Shown here piece by piece: positions 1-5,645 of a DNA stretch of 6,355 nucleotides. Under the pieces are notes generated by a model that saw only the letters and a program-made list of their open reading frames with translations, was not told the DNA's origin and did not search any database. Positions within the stretch are counted from its first letter, which is position 1. The number at the start of each line of letters is the position of its first letter. Source of the stretch: Anaerolineales bacterium UBA3499 (GTDB lineage: Bacteria > Chloroflexota > Anaerolineae > Anaerolineales > UBA11657); assembly GCA_002377585.1 (NCBI GenBank), contig DFQC01000017.1:1-6355 (forward strand), read 5' to 3'. A program made the translations under genes and the position numbers.

Positions 1-3
1 ATA

Positions 4-885
4 ATGGCTAAACCAATTTTTTCGTATGCTAACGGCGAATTTGTACCCAGCAATGATTTAAGCATCAATGTATCTCGAGATATGTTAGGCACTTTTCGTG
101 GCTACCGAATATTTACGTCTTGCAGGACCCTAAACAACGGTATTGTGTTTAGATTAGAAAACCATATTGAGCGACTAATCCATTCGGCAAATCTATTAAA
201 AATGAAACTCCCACATGAGGCTCCAGCACTACGAGAGATAATACTTAGATTAGTAAACAAAAACTCATCTACAGGAGATATGCTACTGCAAATTATGTAC
301 AGCGGTGGTTCACCTAAACCAGGTACTATGGTTCCAAATGAACCCGCCCACCTGTATATTCTAGCTTCTCCCCTGAAGTCCGCTCCTGATATATGGTACA
401 AAGATGGTATATCTTTAGCGAGCTTTATCCATCAAAGAGAATGGCCTGAAGTCAAATTGCTTAGCTATATTGGTGCAATGGTTGCCAATCAAACAGTAGT
501 ACAGCACCACAATGCTGATGATGCCTTATTCGTCTCGCCATTAGATAACGATACAATCTTAGAAGGCACCACTTTTACTATATTCGCTGTAGATAAATGT
601 GACCATGTATTCACGCCTCCGTTAGACGGCAAAATACTGGATGGAATCACAAGAAAGGTAATATTGGATTTAGCAAGAACCAATCATATCCAGGTTGCAG
701 AACAACCCATTAAGTTAACCACATTACACAAAATCAAGGAAATGTTTTTTGCATCTTCAACAAGAAACGTTGTTCCCGTGGTGAGAGTTGACAATCAAAT
801 CATAGGAAATGGAAGGCCCGGTCAACTAACCAGCCGTATGGGTGCACTAATGCAATCGTATCAAGAGTCCTACACAAATCAATAG
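4..885 (+). CDS. Class IV PLP-dependent aminotransferase (branched-chain aminotransferase / aminodeoxychorismate lyase superfamily)
   Basis: This 293-residue cytoplasmic enzyme belongs to the fold-type IV PLP family, which includes branched-chain aminotransferase (IlvE), D-amino acid aminotransferase and aminodeoxychorismate lyase (PabC). The N-terminal strand with the family's NGEFVP turn lies at residues 10-15. The likely Schiff-base lysine is K151 in the segment KLLSYIGAMVANQ, which matches the family pattern K-x3-Y/N-x5-A. The cofactor-side glutamate is E188 in LEGTTFTIF. The C-terminal TPPLDGKILDGITR segment (204-217) corresponds to the family's TP-x-L-x-G-I-L-x-G-I-TR motif, with Asp where Pro is common. 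Length is typical and the ATG sits the usual short distance before the first strand, so the start looks right, although the upstream RBS lies outside the window. Substrate cannot be read from sequence: the generic family assignment is firm, while IlvE versus PabC versus another transaminase is open. The gene ends facing the ferredoxin gene. Confidence 0.88.
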   Translation: MAKPIFSYANGEFVPSNDLSINVSRDMLGTFRGYRIFTSCRTLNNGIVFRLENHIERLIHSANLLKMKLPHEAPALREIILRLVNKNSSTGDMLLQIMYSGGSPKPGTMVPNEPAHLYILASPLKSAPDIWYKDGISLASFIHQREWPEVKLLSYIGAMVANQTVVQHHNADDALFVSPLDNDTILEGTTFTIFAVDKCDHVFTPPLDGKILDGITRKVILDLARTNHIQVAEQPIKLTTLHKIKEMFFASSTRNVVPVVRVDNQIIGNGRPGQLTSRMGALMQSYQESYTNQ

Positions 886-898
886 CCTCCCTAATACA

Positions 899-932
899 TA
901 CCGGTGTTTTGACCTACTACAAAATACCGGTA
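899..932. terminator. Inverted repeat between convergent genes, probable bidirectional terminator
   Basis: The arms are TACCGGTGTTTTG (899-911) and CAAAATACCGGTA (920-932). They pair over 13 positions, 12 Watson-Crick plus one G-U wobble (906 with 925), around an 8-base loop. The hairpin sits 13 bases after the aminotransferase stop and 12 bases after the ferredoxin stop on the opposite strand. The T-run is inside the stem (907-910) rather than after it, so this is not a textbook intrinsic terminator. Position and near-perfect pairing still favour transcript ending or 3'-end protection in both directions. ACCGGT is itself a palindrome, so a protein-binding site is a less likely alternative. 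Confidence 0.6.
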
Positions 933-944
933 ATGACAGCAAAT

Positions 945-1301
945 TTATGGCGTAACCCACTCAGCGTTAGGGGTTATATTATTATCTGGTCTTGAACCTG
1001 GATCGGGCCGCCCGGAAATACTAAACTTATCTAACACAGCTACAGACATATCACCATCAACTAAACATTGACAAGACAATCGATATTCCCCCACTGAATT
1101 GGTTGCGCTTAGTTTTTCATACTCTGCCTTTGTGTATCTGCCCGGCTCACCATCAATAAATTTCACGCGACATGTAGTACATCTAGCATTGCCACCACAA
1201 GCATGATTTATGTCACCATCATTGTCTTTTATTGCCAGCACTAACCGAGTACCATTATCCACTTCAAAATCCCCAACACCTTCAATCATTAATTTCGGCA
1301 T
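945..1301 (-). CDS. [2Fe-2S] ferredoxin, adrenodoxin-like cysteine spacing
   Basis: This small soluble electron carrier has 118 residues from the chosen start. The cluster ligands are C35, C41 and C44 in the segment HACGGNARCTTC (C-x5-C-x2-C), with the fourth ligand C77 in RLSCQC. The C-x5-C spacing matches the adrenodoxin / bacterial ferredoxin group rather than the C-x4-C plant type. An extra cysteine, C79, lies two residues after the fourth ligand. The beta-grasp core spans about residues 1-92, followed by a polar Pro/Gly/Asn-rich tail (about 97-118) without recognisable motif. An in-frame ATG at 1352 would add 17 residues, but the ATG at 1301 is preferred. It has an AAAGGGA ribosome binding site just upstream, the protein then begins with the usual MPKLMIEG strand, and a likely -10 box lies between the two candidate starts. 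The redox partner is unknown, and no reductase or oxygenase is adjacent. It is transcribed convergently with the aminotransferase and divergently from the phosphatidyltransferase gene. Confidence 0.9.
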   Translation of the reverse strand: MPKLMIEGVGDFEVDNGTRLVLAIKDNDGDINHACGGNARCTTCRVKFIDGEPGRYTKAEYEKLSATNSVGEYRLSCQCLVDGDMSVAVLDKFSISGRPDPGSRPDNNITPNAEWVTP

Positions 1302-1306
1302 ATCAT

Positions 1307-1313
1307 TCCCTTT
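1307..1313 (-). promoter_or_regulatory. Ribosome binding site that fixes the ferredoxin start
   Basis: Read on the minus strand, AAAGGGA lies 5 bases before the ATG at 1301-1299. It is the clearest Shine-Dalgarno sequence in the window. The alternative ATG at 1352 has no comparable purine-rich block, so this site decides the start. Confidence 0.7.
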
Positions 1314-1338
1314 AATATTGAACCAATAATAAATTACC

Positions 1339-1367
1339 ATTATATTTACCAAAGGTATTTTACACTA
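1339..1367 (-). promoter_or_regulatory. Likely promoter of the ferredoxin gene, with a palindrome in its spacer
   Basis: On the minus strand a perfect TATAAT (-10) occupies 1344-1339. A weak -35 match, TAGTGT, lies 17 bases upstream at 1367-1362, with TTGTAG at 1370-1365 as an alternative at longer spacing. Predicted initiation near 1332 gives a leader of about 30 bases holding the AAAGGGA site. The palindrome TACCAAAGGTA (1347-1357) lies between the two boxes and could be an operator. The call rests mainly on the -10 box and its position. Confidence 0.45.
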
Positions 1368-1501
1368 CAAAACTGGTGGATTCCTGCCTAATCAGATTAG
1401 ACATTATATTAACATGTATGGTAAACTGAGCAATTGATCAAATGATCCAAATCAGTTGTTTAATAACTAGTCATCAAATACGCATATCAAACCAAACCTA
1501 A

Positions 1502-1529
1502 TTGCGATCCTTAATGATAAATTTATACG
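1502..1529 (+). promoter_or_regulatory. Candidate promoter for the phosphatidyltransferase-lgt pair
   Basis: TTGCGA (1502-1507) and TATACG (1524-1529) are separated by 16 bases. Initiation near 1536 would leave only about 20 bases before the ATG at 1558, consistent with the absence of a Shine-Dalgarno sequence there. The hexamers are only partial matches to the sigma-70 consensus. Confidence 0.35.
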
Positions 1530-1557
1530 TTAGTAGTTTAGACTCCGCAATACTCTT

Positions 1558-2181
1558 ATGAGTAACACCGAACCAGCAAATCGAGTAAGCACACTACATA
1601 CATTCACTGATTGGGTACGCCAAATATTCAGTTTTGTACTTACGCCGATAGCAGAATATATTGTAAAACTAGGAATACATCCTAATACACTGACCTTTAG
1701 TGGCCTAGTAGGAAATATGATAGGAGCGTATTTCCTATCTCAGGGAAATTTTTTATGGGGTGGCATCATAATACTTGTGATGGGTCCAATAGATGCTCTG
1801 GATGGAGCAACGGCCCGTGCTAAAGGCGCAATCAATCCTTGGGGAGCATTTGTTGACTCAACCACTGATCGCTGGTCAGAGTCAGTCATCATGCTTGGCC
1901 TATTAGTACATTACGCTACCATAAATACCGCTCAGTCAACCGTTTTAGTTCTATTGGCTCTCGTAGGCTCAATAATGGTTTCCTATACTAGAGCACGAGC
2001 TGAAGCCCTTGGTTTCAAAGCCAATGTAGGAGTCATGACAAGACTAGAAAGATACCTAGTGCTCGCTCCGGCACTACTATTCAATCATCCGGAAATAGCT
2101 TTATGGATAATCGCTCCGCTAGCAAACATAACGGCAGTACAGCGTTTTCTGCACGTTCGCAAGCAATGGTACAACAACTAG
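1558..2181 (+). CDS. CDP-alcohol phosphatidyltransferase, PgsA-type with inositol-phosphate-synthase-like features
   Basis: This 207-residue integral membrane enzyme moves a phosphatidyl group from CDP-diacylglycerol to an alcohol acceptor. The full family signature is present: D79-x2-D82-G-x2-A-R87-x8-G96-x3-D100-x3-D104, whose four aspartates bind the catalytic metals. Hydrophobic segments lie at roughly 46-60, 66-78, 108-120, 126-143 and 166-190. After the signature comes SYTRARAEALG (142-152), then a Gly-rich stretch and RLER (162-165). This resembles the SY-x-(K/R)ARAE ... ER-x-ER pattern of phosphatidylinositol-phosphate and archaetidylinositol-phosphate synthases, so the acceptor could be inositol phosphate rather than glycerol-3-phosphate. 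The ATG at 1558 is effectively forced: an in-frame TAG stands at 1534-1536 and no other start codon follows it. No ribosome binding site is visible. The gene is followed by lgt after 31 bases, probably in the same operon. Family is certain; acceptor is not. Confidence 0.9.
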   Translation: MSNTEPANRVSTLHTFTDWVRQIFSFVLTPIAEYIVKLGIHPNTLTFSGLVGNMIGAYFLSQGNFLWGGIIILVMGPIDALDGATARAKGAINPWGAFVDSTTDRWSESVIMLGLLVHYATINTAQSTVLVLLALVGSIMVSYTRARAEALGFKANVGVMTRLERYLVLAPALLFNHPEIALWIIAPLANITAVQRFLHVRKQWYNN

Positions 2182-2212
2182 TGTTTCACAGTATCAAAGA
2201 TAGCATCATTAA

Positions 2213-3025
2213 ATGTCAATAGATAGTTTAGGAATTCATCTTGGACCTCTTTATATAAGGTTCTATGGAATAATAATTGTTACAGGTGCAATTGCAGGTG
2301 GTTACCTGGCCGCAACTGAGGCTAAAAGACTCAAACTAGACCCATCATTCGTTTGGGATTTATTAACATGGCTGCTAATAGGCGGGATAATAGGCGCACG
2401 CCTATACCACGTTGTTACCCCATCACCCAGCATGATGCCTGCTGGACAACCTAATCCCTACTTTACAGACCCTATTAAAATAGTACAGCTATGGAGAGGA
2501 GGATTAGGTATACCCGGGGGAATAATGGGAGGAGCTCTAACACTCTGGTTATACACTAAACTGAAAAATGAGAGCTTTCCAAAGTGGGCCGATATTCTAA
2601 TGCCAGCAGTGTTGCTGGGTCAAGCAATTGGACGCTGGGGCAATTTTGTCAACCAAGAATTGTACGGGATACCTACAGATCTCCCTTGGCGGATTTACAT
2701 CGCGCCACAAAATCGAACGGCGGAATATGTGGACTATTCATACTTTCACCCACTATTCTTGTACGAATCATTGCTAAATTTATTTGGATGTATTCTGTTG
2801 TTATGGATTAGTCGTAAACACAGCAACAAACTAATTCCGGGAGACATTACATTAACCTACTTCATTGTATATCCTACTATCAGATTCATGCTAGAGTTCA
2901 TACGGGTAGATAGCAGCAGAATCGCAACGCTAAATGCTAACCAGACTTTGATGGCTATCGTAGCACTTCTGTCAGCTATATCACTAATATATCGTAAACA
3001 AATGTCTAAAACAAATACAATATAG
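2213..3025 (+). CDS. lgt: Prolipoprotein diacylglyceryl transferase (Lgt)
   Basis: Lgt transfers diacylglycerol from phosphatidylglycerol to the lipobox cysteine of secreted prolipoproteins, the first step of lipoprotein maturation in the cytoplasmic membrane. The protein has 270 residues, normal for the family, with about seven hydrophobic segments (near 15-36, 47-67, 97-116, 126-143, 178-199, 212-230 and 244-260). The Lgt signature GRWGNFVNQELYG is at 140-152, containing the essential arginine R141 and asparagine N144 with E149. Upstream are GGIIGARLYHV (57-67) and WRGGLGIPGG (94-103). In the latter, Pro101 occupies the place of E. coli His103. The C-terminal RFMLEFIRVD (224-233) is also typical. 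A TAA stop directly precedes the ATG, so the start is fixed, although no clear Shine-Dalgarno sequence is seen. It probably shares a transcript with the upstream phosphatidyltransferase gene, which belongs to the same lipid economy. Confidence 0.96.
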   Translation: MSIDSLGIHLGPLYIRFYGIIIVTGAIAGGYLAATEAKRLKLDPSFVWDLLTWLLIGGIIGARLYHVVTPSPSMMPAGQPNPYFTDPIKIVQLWRGGLGIPGGIMGGALTLWLYTKLKNESFPKWADILMPAVLLGQAIGRWGNFVNQELYGIPTDLPWRIYIAPQNRTAEYVDYSYFHPLFLYESLLNLFGCILLLWISRKHSNKLIPGDITLTYFIVYPTIRFMLEFIRVDSSRIATLNANQTLMAIVALLSAISLIYRKQMSKTNTI

Positions 3026-3052
3026 TTTCGCATAATGCTATTGTAAAGAAAC

Positions 3053-3079
3053 TTGCGATTATTATAACAATGGTAAAAT
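3053..3079 (+). promoter_or_regulatory. Candidate promoter for lon
   Basis: TTGCGA (3053-3058) and TAAAAT (3074-3079) are 15 bases apart. An overlapping alternative is TTGTAA (3041-3046) with TATAAC (3063-3068) at 16 bases. Either lies in the 108-base gap after lgt and would give a leader of roughly 50-65 bases. The gap shows no convincing terminator for lgt, so read-through into lon is also possible. No CIRCE-like repeat or HAIR-type heat-shock operator was seen. Confidence 0.4.
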
Positions 3080-3123
3080 TTCAGCAGTGTGGATTTATTG
3101 GACTAGTTCATTCCATCCTCCAC

Positions 3124-3128
3124 AAGGT
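3124..3128 (+). promoter_or_regulatory. Ribosome binding site of lon
   Basis: AAGGT lies 5 bases before the ATG at 3134. It supports the long form of Lon, which begins about 40 residues before the conserved LPILPVRG motif; no other ATG occurs before that motif. Confidence 0.5.
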
Positions 3129-3133
3129 TCATT

Positions 3134-5644
3134 ATGATAATAAATAAGTACTCAAGTGACAATTCTAATTTTGGAACGATAATTACTACTCTGGGAAATG
3201 AAATCGGTAAGGACGGTAAACCGGCAGATCAGGAACTCCTTGGTAATTCTATCCCTGACGTACTACCAATATTGCCAGTTCGGGGCATAGTAGTATATCC
3301 ACTAACTGCAGTTCCATTAACAGTCGGTCAACCCCGCTCAGTAAATCTTATAGACGATGTGAGTAACAACGATCGAATAATCGGTCTTGTTACAAGCAAA
3401 AACCCGGACATCGAAACTCCTGGCCCTGATGAACTTTATAGAATAGGCACAGCAGCAGCTGTGCATAGACTAATGAAAACACCCGATGGAACAATCCGCC
3501 TACTCGTACAAGGCATAGCTCGTATTAGTATAGGAGACTATATAGATACGAAACCTTATTTAAAAGCCCAAGTAGAACTACACCCCGAAACGCGCGAGAA
3601 AGGGATTAAACTAGAGGCACTAGTACGAACAACAGTCAAACAATTTGAAAATCTAGCTCATCTGGTACCATCAATTCCCGAAGAAATGATACCAACAGCA
3701 TTAAATATAGATGATCCACGTCAACTAGCTTATGCTATAGCCACATATTTGCGAATAGACTTAAAATTAGCGCAAAAATTACTCGAGCAAGATCGGGTAA
3801 GCAGCAAATTAAAACAACTCTTAACAGTACTTGGAAGAGAGATAGAAGTGCTAGAGCTAGGACACAAACTTCAAAAAGATGCTCATACTGAAATGGAGGG
3901 TATGCAGCGCGAATACTTCCTACGAGAACAACTCAAAGCAATACAAAGAGAGCTAGGAGAAGGAGATGAAGCAACACTTGAGGTTGATGAGTTCCGATCA
4001 AAAATATCCGCAGCCGGTATGCCTGATGAAGCTCATAAAGAAGCAACACGCGAATTAGAGCGGCTCTCCAAATTACCTACTGCATCTGCAGAGTATGGCG
4101 TAATTCGCACATATCTAGATTGTATTACTTCATTACCTTGGACGAATGTAACTACTGACAACCTTGAACTCAAACATGCCCAAACAGTTCTCAATGAGGA
4201 CCATTATGGACTCATGCCAATCAAGGAACGCATATTGGAATTCTTGGCAGTACGCAAATTGCGACTAGACAGACGTCCCAGTCGTCCTGTCAAATCTTTA
4301 GACCAAATTAGACACGAAAGAGAAGGTGTAATACTCTGTTTGGTAGGGCCTCCTGGAGTTGGAAAAACTTCACTTGGAAAATCTATAGCTAGAGCCATGG
4401 GGCGCAAATTTATAAGAATGTCACTTGGAGGAATGCGTGATGAAGCAGAAATCCGGGGTCATAGACGCACATATATTGGAGCTATGCCAGGCAGAATAAT
4501 TCAGAGCATACGCCGATCTGGATCAAAAAATCCCGTATTTATGTTAGATGAAGTTGACAAGTTAGGAGTCGATTTTAGAGGAGACCCCGCCTCTGCACTA
4601 TTAGAACTGCTCGACCCCGAACAGAATCGTGCATTTCGTGACCATTATTTAGACGTTGACTTTGACCTTTCCCAAGTATTCTTTATCACAACTGCCAATA
4701 TGCTAGAACCAATCCCGCCACCGCTCCGAGACAGGATGGAAATCCTTCAGATGTCGGGATATACTGAAAACGAAAAGTTAAATATAGCACGAGACTATCT
4801 TGTTCCCAGACAAGTTTATGAGCATGGACTACGCAAAACAGAAATAAAGTTCAAACCAGATGCCCTTATCGACATCGCAAGATATTACACACGAGAGGCA
4901 GGAGTACGCAATTTAGAACGAAACATAGGACAAGTGTGCAGAAAAGTAGCTACTCATATAGCTAGCAACAAGTTCAAACAAATTACAATAAATCTAAAAA
5001 GAGTCAATGAATTCCTAGGCAAACCTCAATACTTTTTCTCCGAAGAAATAGCACAACGAACAGCAATCCCGGGAGTAGCTACCGCGATAGCATGGACCCC
5101 ATTTGGCGGCGATGTACTATTTGTTGAAGCCACAAAAATGCCAGGCGAAAAAGGTTTCCGCTTGACTGGCCAACTTGGAGAAGTCATGCAAGAGTCCGCG
5201 CAAGCAGCATTGTCTTACATAAAAGCAAATAGTGATGCCTTAGGATTATCTTCAAATCATTATCAAAATCATGATATACATCTTCACGTTCCTTCAGGTT
5301 CAGTGCCAAAAGACGGCCCTTCGGCCGGAGTAACCATGGCAACTGCACTTGCGTCTTTATTCTCGCATAAACCAGTCAAGCCAGATGTAGGAATGACTGG
5401 TGAAATCACCCTACGAGGACAAGTATTACCAGTTGGTGGAATCAAAGAAAAAGTTCTCGCTGCGCATCGGGCTGGACTGACCACGGTCGTCCTACCTAGA
5501 AGAAACGAAAAAGATCTTGATGACGTACCGAAAGAAACCCGCAAAAAACTTAAGTTTGTATTAGTAGATAGAGTTGAGGAGGTATTTGCAGAAGCACTGG
5601 TAGCTAAATCCAAATCTGTGGACAATCTGCAAATAAAACATTAA
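3134..5644 (+). CDS. lon: ATP-dependent Lon protease (endopeptidase La)
   Basis: Lon is a cytoplasmic homo-oligomeric AAA+ protease that unfolds and degrades damaged and short-lived regulatory proteins. At 836 residues it is somewhat longer than E. coli Lon (784). The order is: a non-conserved polar N-terminal extension (1-42); the substrate-binding LON domain from LPILPVRGIVVYP (44-56) to about 240; a helical linker with YFLREQLKAIQRELGE (261-276); the AAA+ module; and the protease domain (about 640-825). Walker A is GPPGVGKT (405-412), Walker B is VFMLDEVDK (468-476, D472/E473), sensor 1 is N522 in TTAN, the probable arginine finger is R534 in DRME, and sensor 2 is R592. The proteolytic dyad is S730 in KDGPSAG and K773 in GGIKEK, spaced 43 residues apart exactly as in E. 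coli Lon. All catalytic positions are intact, so it should be active. It has its own likely promoter and abuts the PHP gene by one base, suggesting co-transcription. Confidence 0.98.
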   Translation: MIINKYSSDNSNFGTIITTLGNEIGKDGKPADQELLGNSIPDVLPILPVRGIVVYPLTAVPLTVGQPRSVNLIDDVSNNDRIIGLVTSKNPDIETPGPDELYRIGTAAAVHRLMKTPDGTIRLLVQGIARISIGDYIDTKPYLKAQVELHPETREKGIKLEALVRTTVKQFENLAHLVPSIPEEMIPTALNIDDPRQLAYAIATYLRIDLKLAQKLLEQDRVSSKLKQLLTVLGREIEVLELGHKLQKDAHTEMEGMQREYFLREQLKAIQRELGEGDEATLEVDEFRSKISAAGMPDEAHKEATRELERLSKLPTASAEYGVIRTYLDCITSLPWTNVTTDNLELKHAQTVLNEDHYGLMPIKERILEFLAVRKLRLDRRPSRPVKSLDQIRHEREGVILCLVGPPGVGKTSLGKSIARAMGRKFIRMSLGGMRDEAEIRGHRRTYIGAMPGRIIQSIRRSGSKNPVFMLDEVDKLGVDFRGDPASALLELLDPEQNRAFRDHYLDVDFDLSQVFFITTANMLEPIPPPLRDRMEILQMSGYTENEKLNIARDYLVPRQVYEHGLRKTEIKFKPDALIDIARYYTREAGVRNLERNIGQVCRKVATHIASNKFKQITINLKRVNEFLGKPQYFFSEEIAQRTAIPGVATAIAWTPFGGDVLFVEATKMPGEKGFRLTGQLGEVMQESAQAALSYIKANSDALGLSSNHYQNHDIHLHVPSGSVPKDGPSAGVTMATALASLFSHKPVKPDVGMTGEITLRGQVLPVGGIKEKVLAAHRAGLTTVVLPRRNEKDLDDVPKETRKKLKFVLVDRVEEVFAEALVAKSKSVDNLQIKH

Positions 5645-5645
5645 A

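Larger units (their letters stand above)
1302..1557. other. Divergent intergenic region with several short inverted repeats
   Basis: This 256-base non-coding, AT-rich spacer separates the ferredoxin and phosphatidyltransferase genes. Apart from the two candidate promoters it holds the palindrome CTAATCAGATTAG (1388-1400, 6-bp arms around one base). It also holds TTGATCAA (1434-1441), two near-direct copies TGATCAAA and TGATCCAAA (1435-1451), and an outer pair AACTGA / TCAGTT (1424-1429 and 1452-1457) that brackets them. I see no open reading frame, RNA gene or riboswitch in it. Confidence 0.5.

Noticed and set aside
102..683. Minus-strand open frames under the aminotransferase gene (102-401 and 489-683)
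   Set aside because: They overlap a gene with clear family motifs, show no recognisable domain, and are best explained as antisense shadows.
1302..1352. Longer ferredoxin form starting at the ATG at 1352
   Set aside because: The added 17 residues are not ferredoxin-like, the strong AAAGGGA site serves the ATG at 1301, and the likely -10 box at 1344-1339 lies inside the extension.
2584..2811. 75-codon plus-strand frame inside lgt
   Set aside because: It overlaps the conserved Lgt signature region in another frame and has no motif or plausible ribosome binding site.
3038..3073. Possible hairpin after lgt (CTATTGT at 3038-3044 with ACAATGG at 3067-3073)
   Set aside because: Only seven pairs including one wobble, a 22-base loop and no T-run. 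It overlaps the candidate lon promoter, so a terminator call is not supported.
3089..3123. Possible fold in the lon leader (GTGGA / TCCAC next to the ribosome binding site), considered as an RNA thermometer
   Set aside because: Five-base outer arms with a 25-base loop and only a short inner TGGA/TCCA pair; too weak and the ribosome binding site itself is not paired.
3148..3156. ACTCAAG-like sequence near the lon start, considered as a HAIR heat-shock element
   Set aside because: Only one half-site is present, it lies inside the coding region, and the matching CTTGAGT arm is missing.
4204..5625. Minus-strand open frames inside lon (4204-4407 and 5284-5625)
   Set aside because: They are antisense to the conserved AAA+ and protease domains, where strong coding constraint produces chance open frames; no independent support.
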